A stretch of 64,000 nucleotides of DNA from Pseudomonadota bacterium (GTDB lineage: Bacteria; Pseudomonadota; Alphaproteobacteria; Rhizobiales; Xanthobacteraceae). The notes below the pieces were generated by a model. It was not told the DNA's origin. It did not search any database and worked only from the letters and a program-made list of their open reading frames with translations. Both the position numbers and the translations under genes were made by a program. This document shows, piece by piece, positions 9,227 to 18,663 of this stretch. Positions within the stretch are counted from its first letter, which is position 1; the number at the start of each line of letters is the position of its first letter. Location: the NCBI GenBank assembly GCA_023387735.1, contig JAEWHP010000019.1, positions 98,062 to 162,061 of the forward strand, read 5' to 3'.

Positions 9227-10528
9227 ATGACCCCCGCTGCCCGGCTGTCCGCCGCCATCGAACTGATCGAGACCATCGACGCGCAACGCGTTCCCGCGGC
9301 GAAGGCGCTGAAGGAGTGGGGCACCGCGCATCGCTATGCCGGATCGGGCGACCGCGCGGCGATTGCCGGCCTGATCTGGGACGTGCTGCGGCGGCGGGCT
9401 TCGAGCGCCTGGCTGATGGGCGCGGACACCGCGCGTGCACGTGTGCTCGGCATGCTCAAGCTCGAGCGGGGCATGGACACCGAAGCGATCGCGGCGCTGT
9501 GCGACGGCGGACGTTTTGCGCCGGAACCGCTGAGCGAGACTGAGCGAACCGCGCTCACCTCGCGCACCCTCGACGCCGCGCCGCCGCACATCGCCGGCGA
9601 TTACCCGGAATGGCTGGATGCGCCGCTGACGGCCGTGTTCGGCGATGATCGCGTCGCCGAGGCGACCGCGATGGCGAGTCGGGCGCCGCTCGACCTCCGC
9701 GTCAATACGTTGAAGGCGAAGCGCGAGAAAGTTCTCGCTTCGCTCGCCCATCTCGGCGCCAAACCGACGCCGTGGTCGCCGATCGGCCTGCGCATCGAAC
9801 TCGGCGCCGACGCGCGCAATCCCGGCGTCCATGCCGAGGAGGATTTCATCAAGGGCGCGGTCGAAGTGCAGGACGAGGGTTCGCAGCTCGCCGCGCTGTT
9901 GTCGGCGGCAAAACCCGGCGAGCAGGTGATCGACCTCTGCGCCGGCGCCGGCGGCAAGACGCTGGCGCTGGCGGCCATGATGCAGGGCAAGGGACGCCTG
10001 ATCGCGACCGATCACGACAAGCGGCAGCTCGCTCCGATCTACGAACGGCTGTCGCGCGCCGGCGTCCACAACGCCGAGGTCCGCGCGCCGAAGGGCGACG
10101 CCGATCCGCTCGCCGACATCAAGGCGTCAGCCGATCTCGTGCTGATCGACGCACCCTGCACCGGCACCGGCACCTGGCGCCGCAATCCGGATGCCAAATG
10201 GCGAATGCGCCCGGGCGCACTCGAAGTGCGGTTGAAGGACCAGGCGGAAGTGCTTGATCGCGCAGTGGCGCTGGTCAAGCCGGGCGGCCGCATCGCCTAC
10301 GTGACGTGCTCGGTACTTCCGGCGGAAAACAACGAGCAGGTCCGCGCCTTCGTCGTTCGCCATCCAGAGTTCACAGTGGTGCCGCCGCACGAGACGGCGA
10401 GCGTTCTGTGGGACAGAGCGGAAGATTTCGAGAACGCCGCGCTGCCGTCACCCGGAGGCTGGCTAATGACGCCGCGCCGTACCGGAACAGACGGGTTTTT
10501 CGTCTCCGTACTCAAACGGTCAGGCTAG
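9227..10528 (+). CDS. RsmB/NOP-family RNA (cytosine-5) methyltransferase
   Basis: A 433-residue cytosolic methyltransferase with an N-terminal NusB-like RNA-binding part (about 1-130) and a Rossmann methyltransferase domain. AdoMet motif I is DLCAGAGGKTLALA. The two cysteines of m5C enzymes are both present: APCTGTGTW (motif IV) and YVTCSVLPAENNEQV (motif VI). This fits methylation of C967 of 16S rRNA or a close equivalent. Confidence 0.92.
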   Translation: MTPAARLSAAIELIETIDAQRVPAAKALKEWGTAHRYAGSGDRAAIAGLIWDVLRRRASSAWLMGADTARARVLGMLKLERGMDTEAIAALCDGGRFAPEPLSETERTALTSRTLDAAPPHIAGDYPEWLDAPLTAVFGDDRVAEATAMASRAPLDLRVNTLKAKREKVLASLAHLGAKPTPWSPIGLRIELGADARNPGVHAEEDFIKGAVEVQDEGSQLAALLSAAKPGEQVIDLCAGAGGKTLALAAMMQGKGRLIATDHDKRQLAPIYERLSRAGVHNAEVRAPKGDADPLADIKASADLVLIDAPCTGTGTWRRNPDAKWRMRPGALEVRLKDQAEVLDRAVALVKPGGRIAYVTCSVLPAENNEQVRAFVVRHPEFTVVPPHETASVLWDRAEDFENAALPSPGGWLMTPRRTGTDGFFVSVLKRSG

Positions 10529-10545
10529 GTCGCGGCAGCAAGGCG

Positions 10546-11286
10546 TCACTTCAGCAGTTGGACGATGCCCTTGCGAATGCAGGCGAGGATTTCGTCCTGT
10601 CGTTCCTCGAGACGAGACACCGGTCCGCCGACGCCAAGCACCAGGTCGCGTCCGGAATCGCGCTTCGGCAGCAGGACGGCAATCACGCCGGCGTCCTGGA
10701 CGATGATGTGCTTGGAGAACATGTAGCCATCACGTCGGATGCCATTGACGATCTTCATCAGCGCTTTCAGTTCGATCCTTTCTTCCGGAGGACAAACGGC
10801 ATTTATCCGGCGCAATAGCCGCGCTATCTCGACGTCGGTATGGCCGCTGAGCAAGGTGCGGCCAACGCCGCTGATTGCCAGCGGCCGGACTTCGCCGGGC
10901 TTTATCTCAAATCGCAGACGCTTGCTGGTTTGCAGGGCGTGAATGTATTGAGCATGCAGATCGGACTGCGTGCTGATGCTGACGAGCTCATCCAGCTCGT
11001 GATGCACATAGTCGACGAGTGCAAGGATGGCGCTGTCGCCGAACAGGCCGGTGTTCAGCCATCCGCCCATTTGGGCGATCCGCATCGTCGGCAGGTAGGT
11101 GCGATTGTAGCCGTCGTAGGACAGGTACCCCAGGACGACCATGCTCTTCAGCAGCGCCGCAGCACTCGAAGTGGGATAGTCGCACTTCGTCGAAATTTCC
11201 TTCAGCGAAATCGGACGCTTCACGTCCTCGAAGTATTCGAGGACTTCGAAGATCCGTTTGGCCGTTTTGATGCTGGAATTCTGCAT
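10546..11286 (-). CDS. IclR-family transcriptional regulator
   Basis: A 246-residue regulator with an N-terminal winged helix (about residues 5-65) and an effector-binding domain. The N-terminal segment AKRIFEVLEYFEDVKRPISL is typical. The frame continues open upstream, but family similarity begins at ATG 11286, which has no strong ribosome site; GTG 11292 is another option. It is divergent from the catabolic genes at 11.8-16.4 kb and probably controls them. A 19-bp inverted repeat overlaps its start region. Confidence 0.85.
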   Translation of the reverse strand: MQNSSIKTAKRIFEVLEYFEDVKRPISLKEISTKCDYPTSSAAALLKSMVVLGYLSYDGYNRTYLPTMRIAQMGGWLNTGLFGDSAILALVDYVHHELDELVSISTQSDLHAQYIHALQTSKRLRFEIKPGEVRPLAISGVGRTLLSGHTDVEIARLLRRINAVCPPEERIELKALMKIVNGIRRDGYMFSKHIIVQDAGVIAVLLPKRDSGRDLVLGVGGPVSRLEERQDEILACIRKGIVQLLK

Positions 11287-11419
11287 TTCCACGTATGTGT
11301 AATCACGTGCCGGGTTACAGCGAGAGACGTTGCCGGAAGGGGCACTCAAGGTGGTTTCTGACGGCGGTATGCACCTAGTCGTCGCATCTAACAAGCCAGT
11401 ATTACACATATATGGAAAT
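11285..11419. promoter_or_regulatory. Paired 19-bp operator-like inverted repeat (IclR)
   Basis: The 19-mer ATTACACATATATGGAAAT at 11401-11419 recurs on the opposite strand at 11285-11303 as ATTACACATACGTGGAAAT, with 17 of 19 bases identical. A third ACACATACG box is at 11424-11432. The pair lies in the divergent region, one copy over the regulator's own start codon. IclR proteins usually bind such sites as dimers or tetramers, so autoregulation and looping are plausible. Confidence 0.6.
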
Positions 11420-11432
11420 AAAGACACATACG

Positions 11433-11811
11433 AGTAAAACGATGGACTCGGACGGATCCTCCTCTTAGTGTCGCTCCCAAGCGTACGGCAAGCGCGTGGT
11501 CCCGGTCCTGGAGCCGCGGTTCGCATTGGCCGTCAAGAATAACAAGAGCTGCGACTGCCGCACGGCGGTTAGCATTCTCGGCTACGGGAGCTGTTATGAA
11601 TTCAGGAACATTGTGACTGCCGCGGTCGGCTGAAGTCGTCTTGTTCGACGCGCCGCCGCTCGGGCGTACCCCGCTTAGTCAAACCATTCTCACGACTATA
11701 AGGAACTCGCGGGCGCAACATTGCCCGCCATCGGATCGCCGATCGCGGTCGTGAGCTTCGGGTCCACGCGGGCTTCGGCGCCTTCCATAAGCGAATAGGG
11801 AGTTCTCTTGG
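11433..11811. other. Leader region upstream of catabolic cluster
   Basis: About 380 bp with no convincing gene. It presumably holds the promoter of the amidohydrolase cluster. No hairpin or second operator stood out beyond the boxes annotated just to the left. Confidence 0.4.
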
Positions 11812-12657
11812 ATGGAATATCGTTTGCCAGAAGGCAGCTGCGATTGCCATTTCCACATTTATGGACCGTTCGATCGTTTTCCAGCCGGAAGTGAGGGCCG
11901 CTTCTCCGCGGCGAAGCCGTTCACGATCGAAGATGCATTCGCGATCTGGAACAGGCTCGGCGTCACGCGTGGGGTCATCGTCCATGCGGTCGGCTCGGGA
12001 GAAGACAACGCCGTCACCTATGATGCACTGCGCCGTTATCCCGACCGGCTTCGGGCCGTCGCGATCTTGCGGCCGGATGTCAGCGATAAAAGGCTCGACG
12101 AACTGACCGACGCCGGTTTCAAGGCCGTGCGCGTCACCATGATCCGGCAGGACGGCAAGCCGGTCTCGACGCTCGGCACGAGCTACGACGATCTGGTCAA
12201 GCTCGCCCCTCGCATCGCCGAGCGGGGCTGGCATGCGCAGCTCTGGATCGAGAGTTCGGATCTGGCCGCCGCTGCAGCCGAACTTGAGAAGCTGCCCCTC
12301 AACTTCGTGATCGACCACATGTCGCGGACGATGGCCGACAAGGGACACGAGCACCCGGATTTCCGTGCCTTCACCGATCGGCTGAAGACCGGTCGCTACT
12401 GGACGAAGATTTCTGGCGCAGACCGCAACACGCGTGTGGGCCGGCCCTATGCAGACACGGCGCCTTTCATGCGCGCCATCGTACAGGCCGCACCCGATCA
12501 GGTGGTGTGGGGCAGCGATTGGCCTCATGTCGGCCACAGCGCGGAGACGATGCCCGATCTTCAGGATCTGCTTCGTCTTCTGCACGAATGCGTTCCCGAC
12601 GAAGCCGTTCGTCGAAAGATCCTGATCGACAATCCGACGCGGCTCTACAATTTCTGA
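11812..12657 (+). CDS. Amidohydrolase-family enzyme (2-pyrone-4,6-dicarboxylate hydrolase-like)
   Basis: A 281-residue TIM-barrel metal-dependent hydrolase of the amidohydrolase-2 group. The metal motif is CDCHFHIYGP near residue 10, and later elements are NFVIDHMSR and the conserved VVWGSDWPH, whose Asp is catalytic. The size and these motifs resemble PDC hydrolase (LigI) and related lactonases of aromatic degradation. It is the first gene of the IclR-linked cluster, followed by a CoA transferase after 16 bp. Confidence 0.85.
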   Translation: MEYRLPEGSCDCHFHIYGPFDRFPAGSEGRFSAAKPFTIEDAFAIWNRLGVTRGVIVHAVGSGEDNAVTYDALRRYPDRLRAVAILRPDVSDKRLDELTDAGFKAVRVTMIRQDGKPVSTLGTSYDDLVKLAPRIAERGWHAQLWIESSDLAAAAAELEKLPLNFVIDHMSRTMADKGHEHPDFRAFTDRLKTGRYWTKISGADRNTRVGRPYADTAPFMRAIVQAAPDQVVWGSDWPHVGHSAETMPDLQDLLRLLHECVPDEAVRRKILIDNPTRLYNF

Positions 12658-12673
12658 CAATACCGAGGACGCA

Positions 12674-13885
12674 TTGAACCCTACCAGCAAGCTGCCGCTC
12701 GAAGGCGTGGTCGTCATCGACCTCGGCCAGGTCTATCAGGGTCCCTACGCAGGCTTCCTGATGGCGCAGGCCGGAGCGACCGTCATCAAGGTTGAGCCGC
12801 CGAATGGCGAACCGGTGCGTCATCGCGCCCGCATCAGCAAGGGCAATGCAGTCCCGTTCGCGATGCTCAACGCCAACAAGCGCAACATCAGCCTCAACCT
12901 GAAGTCCCCGGAAGGCGCGAAAGTGTTGAAGGAGCTGGCGGCAAAGGCCGACGTGCTGATCGAGAACTACGCGCCAGGCGTGCTCGATCGCCTGGGCGTC
13001 GGCTATTCCGTACTCAGCGCCATCAATCCGCGGCTCATCTACGGTTCGGCGACAGGATATGGATTGTCGGGACCAAATCGCGACAATCTGGCGATGGACC
13101 TGACCGTCCAGGCGGTGTCGGGCATCATGAGCGTGACCGGTTTTGCCGATGGTCCGCCGGTCAAGGCGGGGCCCGCCATCACCGACTTCATCAGCGGCGT
13201 TCATCTTTACGCCGGCATTCTCACCGCGCTTTACGACCGGGAGAAAAGCGGCCGCGGGCGTTTGGTCGAGATCGCGATGGTCGAGACCGTCTATCCGGCG
13301 ATGGCCTCGAACCTGGCCGATGTGTTCAACCGCAGGGCCGCTGCGCCGCGCACGGGTAATCGCCACGGCGGGCTCGCGGAGGCGCCGTACAACGTCTATC
13401 CGGCCACCGACGGCTATGTCGCCATCATCAGCGTCAACGAAACGCACTGGACCGGATTGACGCGCGCGATGGGGCGGCCGGGACTGGCGGAAGATCCGCG
13501 CTTCAGGACGGTGCTCGACCGGCTGAAGCACATCGATCTGACCGACCAGATCGTGTCGGAGTGGTCTTCGCGGCACACGCGGAACGAGATCGTCGAGGCT
13601 TGCCGCGCCAACCGCGTGCCGTGTTCGGCGGTGCGCGACTTGCTGGAGGTGACGGAGGACAATCACCTCCACGCCCGCGGCATGCTGCGCGAAATCGAGC
13701 ATCCCGAGTACGGTGACATCCTGGTTCATCGCAGCCCGCTGGTGCTCCACGATGCTGCCGCGCCGGAGTACGTCCCGTCCGCGCGCCTCGGCCAGCACAA
13801 CGGTGAAGTCCTTTCGGAATATCTCGGCCTGTCTGCCGGCGAGATCGACGCGTTGCGCCAGTCCGGCGCCATTTCGCAAGCGTGA
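12674..13885 (+). CDS. CaiB/BaiF CoA-transferase family protein
   Basis: A 403-residue family III CoA transferase, which moves CoA between carboxylic acids in the cytosol. N-terminal VVVIDLGQVYQGPYAGFLMA and KVEPPNGEPVR are family hallmarks, and a catalytic Asp lies in the NLAMDLTVQA segment. TTG 12674 is taken as start because GAGGA lies 4 nt upstream and no ATG occurs before residue 32. Its place between a hydrolase and an ene-reductase suggests it activates the acid being degraded. Confidence 0.88.
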   Translation: MNPTSKLPLEGVVVIDLGQVYQGPYAGFLMAQAGATVIKVEPPNGEPVRHRARISKGNAVPFAMLNANKRNISLNLKSPEGAKVLKELAAKADVLIENYAPGVLDRLGVGYSVLSAINPRLIYGSATGYGLSGPNRDNLAMDLTVQAVSGIMSVTGFADGPPVKAGPAITDFISGVHLYAGILTALYDREKSGRGRLVEIAMVETVYPAMASNLADVFNRRAAAPRTGNRHGGLAEAPYNVYPATDGYVAIISVNETHWTGLTRAMGRPGLAEDPRFRTVLDRLKHIDLTDQIVSEWSSRHTRNEIVEACRANRVPCSAVRDLLEVTEDNHLHARGMLREIEHPEYGDILVHRSPLVLHDAAAPEYVPSARLGQHNGEVLSEYLGLSAGEIDALRQSGAISQA

Positions 13886-13921
13886 CGGTGAGCAACCCCG
13901 CCAATTCCAGGAAAGAGCGAC

Positions 13922-15094
13922 ATGGTCAAACTGTTTGAAAGCATCGTTTTTCGCGGCGTTGAGCTCAGCAACCGGATCGTCGTTTCACCGATGGGCATGT
14001 ATTCGGCCGAGAACGGCTACGTCACGCCCTTCCATCTCGTTCACTACGGCAAGTTCGCCATGGGCGGGGCCGGGCTCGTGTTCGTGGAGCAGACCTCGGT
14101 CACCCGAAAGGGGCGCATCACCAACGGCGATCCCGGTCTGTGGGAGGATGGTCAGATCGAAGGCATGCGCCAGATCGTTCACGTGATCAAATCGCACGGC
14201 GCAAAGGCGGCGATCCAGATCAACCACGGCGGCAGGAAATCCAGCCAGCAGCGCGCGTTCAGGGGCAACAGCCACCTGACGGATCGCGATATCGAAATGG
14301 GCGAGGAAAGCTGGGTGCCGACGGGCCCATCGGATGTTCCGTTCTCCGACGGCTTCCAGACCCCGGTTCCCCTCAGCAAGGAAGGGCTGACCGGGGTGCG
14401 CGACGCATTTGTGGCCACCGCGCGTCGGGCCGTGCTGGCGGGCTTTGATGTCATCGAGCTTCACATGGCACATGGCTATCTGTTGCAATCATTCCTGTCG
14501 CCGCTGGCGAATTTCCGCTCGGACGAATACGGCGGCAGTCTCGAAAACCGGATGCGGTTTCCGCTCGAAGTGACGCGCGCCGTGAGAGCTGCGCTGCCTT
14601 CGGCGACGCCGCTGTTCGTGCGCATTTCGGCAACCGACTGGATCGACGGCGGCTGGGAGATCGAGGACAGCGTCATCTTCTCCCGCAAGCTGAAGGAGTT
14701 GGGCGTCGACCTCGTCGATTGTTCGACCGGCGGCAACCTGCGTGCCGGCTCGACCAACGCCAATCTTTCTCGCGGTCCAGGCTACCAGGTGCCGTTTGCC
14801 GAACAGATCCGCCGCGAAGCCGGCATCCCGACCGGCGCGGTCGGAATGATCCGGACTCCGGACTTCGCCGAGAAGATTCTGCAGGACGATCGCGCAGACC
14901 TCATCTTCCTTGCCCGTCAGATGCTGTTCAACCCGTTCTGGGCGCTGCACGCGGCAGAACACTTTGGCCTGACCGGCGATTTCGAGAACTGGCCCGAACA
15001 ATACGGCTGGTGGCTCGCCAAGTGGGGCGGAGCGCTCAGGGCCAAGGGAGAAAGCCTGGATGGCCTGGAGAGATTCAAGGAGGCGGCCGAGTGA
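13922..15094 (+). CDS. NADH:flavin oxidoreductase, Old Yellow Enzyme family (YqjM-like)
   Basis: A 390-residue FMN-dependent ene-reductase barrel. Motifs include SPMGMYSAENG at the N-terminus, the substrate-binding HGGRKSSQ, FDVIELHMAHGYLLQSFLSP, and ENRMRFPLEV. The H-x-A-HGYL element is typical of the OYE/2,4-dienoyl-CoA reductase clade. It is 36 bp after the CoA transferase, so reduction of an unsaturated acid or its CoA ester is a reasonable role. Confidence 0.9.
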   Translation: MVKLFESIVFRGVELSNRIVVSPMGMYSAENGYVTPFHLVHYGKFAMGGAGLVFVEQTSVTRKGRITNGDPGLWEDGQIEGMRQIVHVIKSHGAKAAIQINHGGRKSSQQRAFRGNSHLTDRDIEMGEESWVPTGPSDVPFSDGFQTPVPLSKEGLTGVRDAFVATARRAVLAGFDVIELHMAHGYLLQSFLSPLANFRSDEYGGSLENRMRFPLEVTRAVRAALPSATPLFVRISATDWIDGGWEIEDSVIFSRKLKELGVDLVDCSTGGNLRAGSTNANLSRGPGYQVPFAEQIRREAGIPTGAVGMIRTPDFAEKILQDDRADLIFLARQMLFNPFWALHAAEHFGLTGDFENWPEQYGWWLAKWGGALRAKGESLDGLERFKEAAE

Positions 15095-15178
15095 AACGAC
15101 ATCCCCTGTCGGGCGTCACTTGCCGCTGAGGCGCGCGTCAATTCAACTTTCGATCTGGTCTAATGGGAGAAACGTAGA

Positions 15179-16390
15179 ATGAAAAAAATGCTGACATCGC
15201 TGATTGTGTTCTTAAGCCTGACTTCGGCGCACGCGCAGACCGCGCCGTCGAAGCCGGTCAAGCTCGGCGTACTCAACGATCAGTCGGGCCAGTATGCCGA
15301 CGCCGCGGGGCCTGCGTCGGTTGAAGTCGCCAGGATGGCAATCGCCGATTTCGGCGGCAAATTGCTTGGACAACCGATCGAGCTGATTTTCGCCGACCAT
15401 CAGAACAAGGCGGATATTGCGTCGGGTATCGCCCGAAGGTGGATCGACACCGAAAACGTCGACGTCATCCTCGATATCGGTAACTCTGCGGTCGCGCTGG
15501 CGCTCTCCGATCTGGTTCGGGACAAGAACAAGATGATGATCGTGTCGTCGGCAGGCGCCTCGACGATCACGAACGAAAAATGTTCTCCGAACACGTTCCA
15601 GTGGACGTACAACACGGCCACGCTGGCGCGCAGCACGGCCAAGGCATTGCTGGGGCAGGGCGGCAACGAATGGTTCTTCCTGACCGCCGATTATGCCTTC
15701 GGTCACGCATTCGAGGCGGATGCCTCGGCGGTGGTCAAGGCGTCGGGCGGCAAGGTCGTCGGCTCGGTGCGTCACCCCTTCAACACCAGCGACTTCTCGT
15801 CGTTCCTGCTGCAGGCCCAGAGCTCCGGTGCCAACGTGCTGGCGCTCGCCAATGCCAGCGGCGATACCTCCAACTCGCTGATGCAGGCCCACGAATTCGG
15901 CTTGCTCGGCCTGAAGAGCAAGATGAAGGTGGCGGCGCTGCTGTTCCAGATCACGGATGCGAAATCGGTAGGTCTCCCCAACCTGCAGGGCCTGTTCACA
16001 TCGGAGGCGTTCTACTGGGATCGAAACGACGCATCGCGCGCGTTCGGGAAACGGTTCTTCGACAAGGTCGGACGCATGCCAACCATGGTCCAGGCTGGAA
16101 TGTACTCCGCAACCCTGCACTATCTGAAGGCGGTGCAGGCGGCGGGAACGCTCGAAACCGCCGCGGTGCTCGCAAAATTCCGCTCGTTGCCGGTCAATGA
16201 CTTCTTCTCGGAGAAGGGCTACGTCCGTGAGGACGGCATGCATATCCACGATTACTACCTGCTGCGGGCAAAGACCGTGGAGCAATCCAAGGGGCCGTGG
16301 GATTTCTATAACGTCGTCGCAACCGTGCCGGCCGACGACGCCAACATTCCGCGCGATCAGAGCAAGTGTTCGCTGATGAAGAAGTCGTGA
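15179..16390 (+). CDS. ABC transporter substrate-binding protein (branched-chain amino acid type)
   Basis: A 403-residue periplasmic binding protein of the Peripla_BP_6/LivJ family. A Sec signal peptide covers residues 1-20, ending AHAQ. The mature domain starts with KLGVLNDQSGQYADAAGP, typical of this family, which often binds aromatic or organic acids in rhizobia. No permease or ATPase genes are next to it, so it must use a transporter encoded elsewhere. It is the last gene of the IclR cluster. Confidence 0.9.
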   Translation: MKKMLTSLIVFLSLTSAHAQTAPSKPVKLGVLNDQSGQYADAAGPASVEVARMAIADFGGKLLGQPIELIFADHQNKADIASGIARRWIDTENVDVILDIGNSAVALALSDLVRDKNKMMIVSSAGASTITNEKCSPNTFQWTYNTATLARSTAKALLGQGGNEWFFLTADYAFGHAFEADASAVVKASGGKVVGSVRHPFNTSDFSSFLLQAQSSGANVLALANASGDTSNSLMQAHEFGLLGLKSKMKVAALLFQITDAKSVGLPNLQGLFTSEAFYWDRNDASRAFGKRFFDKVGRMPTMVQAGMYSATLHYLKAVQAAGTLETAAVLAKFRSLPVNDFFSEKGYVREDGMHIHDYYLLRAKTVEQSKGPWDFYNVVATVPADDANIPRDQSKCSLMKKS

Positions 16391-16397
16391 CCGTGTC

Positions 16398-16472
16398 GGA
16401 TGGGTGGAGCGAAGCGAAACCCATCCTTTGGAGATCGGCCAGGTCGATGGGTTTCGCTGCGCTCTACCCATC
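16398..16472. repeat. Dispersed palindromic repeat, family D
   Basis: Arms GGATGGGTGGAGCGAAGCG and, inverted, CGCTGCGCTCTACCCATCC bound about 75 bp, with inner GAAACCCATC / GATGGGTTTC. It lies between two convergent genes and may terminate both. Confidence 0.75.
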
Positions 16473-16488
16473 CTGCAGTCTAGAAGCC

Positions 16489-17523
16489 TCACTCGGGTTG
16501 AATGTTGGCGTCCTTGACGACCTTGGCCCATTTCTGGATCTCGGTGCGAATGTGATCGGCGAATTGTGACGGCGTTCCGCCGACGGGGTCGACGCCCTGG
16601 TCGACGAAGCGCTTCTTCACATCGTCGGTCTTGAAGATCGCATTCATCTCGGCGTTCAGCTTCTGCACGACCTCCGGCCGCATGCCGGGCGGACCGACGA
16701 TGCCGAACCAGACGGCGACCTCGTAGCCGGGAACGCCGGCCTCCGACACCGTGGGCACGTTCGGCGCGAGCGCCGAGCGCGTCTTGCTGCTGACGCCGAG
16801 CGCGCGCAACTTCTCGCCCTTGACCTGCGGCAGCACGTTCGGCGTGTTGTCGAAGGCGATGTCGATGTGCCCGCCGAGCATGTCGTTCACCATCGGCGCG
16901 CTGCCTTTGTAGGGCACGTGCACGAGGTCGATCCCGGCCATGCTCTTGAACAACTCCATCGACAGGTGGTTGGACGAGCCGATGCCGGTGGAGCCGTAGC
17001 TGACCTTGCCGGGATTTTTCTTGGCGTAGTCGATCAGCTCCTTCACCGAATTGATCGGCAGCGAGGGTTTGATCACGAGGAGGTTCTGGGTCTGGCCCGC
17101 GAAGATCAGCGGCGTGAAATCCTTCACCGTGTCGTAGGGCAGGTTCTTGTAGATGCTGGGATTGGCGCCGAACGGAAACGCCACGCCGAGCAGCGTGTAC
17201 CCGTCAGGCGGCGCCTTGGCGACGGACTCCGTGCCGATCAGCGTGCCGCCACCCGGCCGGTTCTCGACCACGACGGGAACGCCCCAGGCCTCGCTGAGTT
17301 TTTGCGAAACGATCCGCCCGAGCGTGTCGTTGAAGCCGCCGGGCGGGTAGGGGACGACGTAGCGGATGGTCCGGCTCGGGTAGTTGTCCTGATCGGCAGG
17401 CGCAGGGGCAGTCTGCGCCGACGCGGCGGTGGCGCCGAGCAGGAGAGCGACGAGCGCGCGGCAGGTGAAGTGAACGATACGGCGTGCGCTCGACAAAACT
17501 TCAGCCCGCTGCGCTTCAGACAT
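16489..17523 (-). CDS. Bug-family TTT substrate-binding receptor (second)
   Basis: A 344-residue periplasmic receptor of tripartite tricarboxylate transporters. A signal peptide ends near residue 36 (ATAASAQ). The mature start YPSRTIRYVVPYPPGGFNDT is the Bug signature, followed by PDGYTLLG. Its ATG overlaps the stop of the preceding enolase-superfamily gene by 8 bp, showing translational coupling. It closes the six-gene operon. TctA and TctB membrane subunits are absent here. Confidence 0.9.
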   Translation of the reverse strand: MSEAQRAEVLSSARRIVHFTCRALVALLLGATAASAQTAPAPADQDNYPSRTIRYVVPYPPGGFNDTLGRIVSQKLSEAWGVPVVVENRPGGGTLIGTESVAKAPPDGYTLLGVAFPFGANPSIYKNLPYDTVKDFTPLIFAGQTQNLLVIKPSLPINSVKELIDYAKKNPGKVSYGSTGIGSSNHLSMELFKSMAGIDLVHVPYKGSAPMVNDMLGGHIDIAFDNTPNVLPQVKGEKLRALGVSSKTRSALAPNVPTVSEAGVPGYEVAVWFGIVGPPGMRPEVVQKLNAEMNAIFKTDDVKKRFVDQGVDPVGGTPSQFADHIRTEIQKWAKVVKDANIQPE

Positions 17524-18655
17524 AGCAAGGTCCCTCGATCAGTGGATGGGCGTTGATGAAGTCTTCGTTGATCTCGACGCCGAGGCCCGGAATTTCCGAC
17601 GGCCTGACGCAGCCGTCCTTGTCGAGCTTGTAGGGCACGCCGCCGACCTCGTCGCGGAACGGGTTGTGTTTGGCGACGTCGCCCTCGAAGTATCCGGGCA
17701 GATCGACGGCGGCGAGCGTGTTGATGGTCGCGGCCATGTTGATGCCCGTGGCTGAGGTGTGCGGGTTGTAGGAGAGCTTCCAGGCATAGGCCATGCCGGC
17801 AATGCGCATCGCCTCGGTGACGCCGCCGGTCTTGGAGAGATCCGGCTGCACGAAGCTGACGGCGCCGTCCTCGATCAGGCGCGTGAACTCGAAGCGGGTG
17901 TAGTGATTTTCGCCGGCCGCCAGCGGCGTGGTGCCGAGCGAGGCCGCGGTCTGGTAGGAGCGGTAGTCCTGCGCCGGGAACGGTTCTTCGAGCCAGCCGA
18001 TCTGCAGCTCTTCATAGGCCGGCATCACGCGGCGCACGTCATCGACCGTGTAGCCGGTGTTGGCGTCCACCAGGATCTCGATTTCGTCGCCGACCGCTTC
18101 GCGGACGGCGGTGGCGCGGGCGACGTCGTCGCGCGGATTGTCGCCGACGCGAAGTTTTATCGCGCGATAGCCTTGCGCGACATAGCCGAGGGCTTCCTGC
18201 GCCAGCGATGGCGGCGGCTGGTAGCCGAGCGAAATGCCGCCGGCATAGGCCTTGATCGGCTTCGAGGCGCCGCCGAGCAGCTTGTACAGCGGCCAGTCCG
18301 TCGCTTTCGCCCTTATATCCCACAGCGCGAGATCGAGGCCGCTCAAGGCCATCGCGGCGGCGTAACCCATGCCGTGGCTCGCCAGCTGCATCTGGTAGAC
18401 GCGCTGCCAGACGCCGACGACGTCGATCGCATCCATGCCGACGACGAGTTCGGCGATGGTGGTGTCGATCAGCTTGGCGATCGCGCCGGGGCAGCGGCCG
18501 TGATGGGCCTCGCCCCATCCGGTCAGGCCTTCATCGGTGGTGACCTTCACCAGCACCGCGTCGCGCTTGACGGCGCGGCCGATGCCGAGCCGGACGTTCT
18601 GGCCCTCCGGCACGCGGTAGGAAATCGGGACGGCCTTGATCGATGTAATACGCAT
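17516..18655 (-). CDS. Mandelate racemase/muconate lactonizing enzyme family protein (second)
   Basis: A 379-residue enolase-superfamily enzyme with an N-terminal capping domain and a TIM barrel. Barrel residues: KLR after AI (base site), VDANTGYTVD, WLEEP, AAGENHYTRF as the metal ligand set, and NPHTSATG with the likely His base. Such enzymes abstract the alpha proton of a carboxylate and act as dehydratases, racemases or cycloisomerases. ATG 18655 has AGG 6 nt before it and lies 8 bp after the dehydrogenase stop. Confidence 0.88.
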   Translation of the reverse strand: MRITSIKAVPISYRVPEGQNVRLGIGRAVKRDAVLVKVTTDEGLTGWGEAHHGRCPGAIAKLIDTTIAELVVGMDAIDVVGVWQRVYQMQLASHGMGYAAAMALSGLDLALWDIRAKATDWPLYKLLGGASKPIKAYAGGISLGYQPPPSLAQEALGYVAQGYRAIKLRVGDNPRDDVARATAVREAVGDEIEILVDANTGYTVDDVRRVMPAYEELQIGWLEEPFPAQDYRSYQTAASLGTTPLAAGENHYTRFEFTRLIEDGAVSFVQPDLSKTGGVTEAMRIAGMAYAWKLSYNPHTSATGINMAATINTLAAVDLPGYFEGDVAKHNPFRDEVGGVPYKLDKDGCVRPSEIPGLGVEINEDFINAHPLIEGPCYV

Positions 18656-18663
18656 GTGGGACC

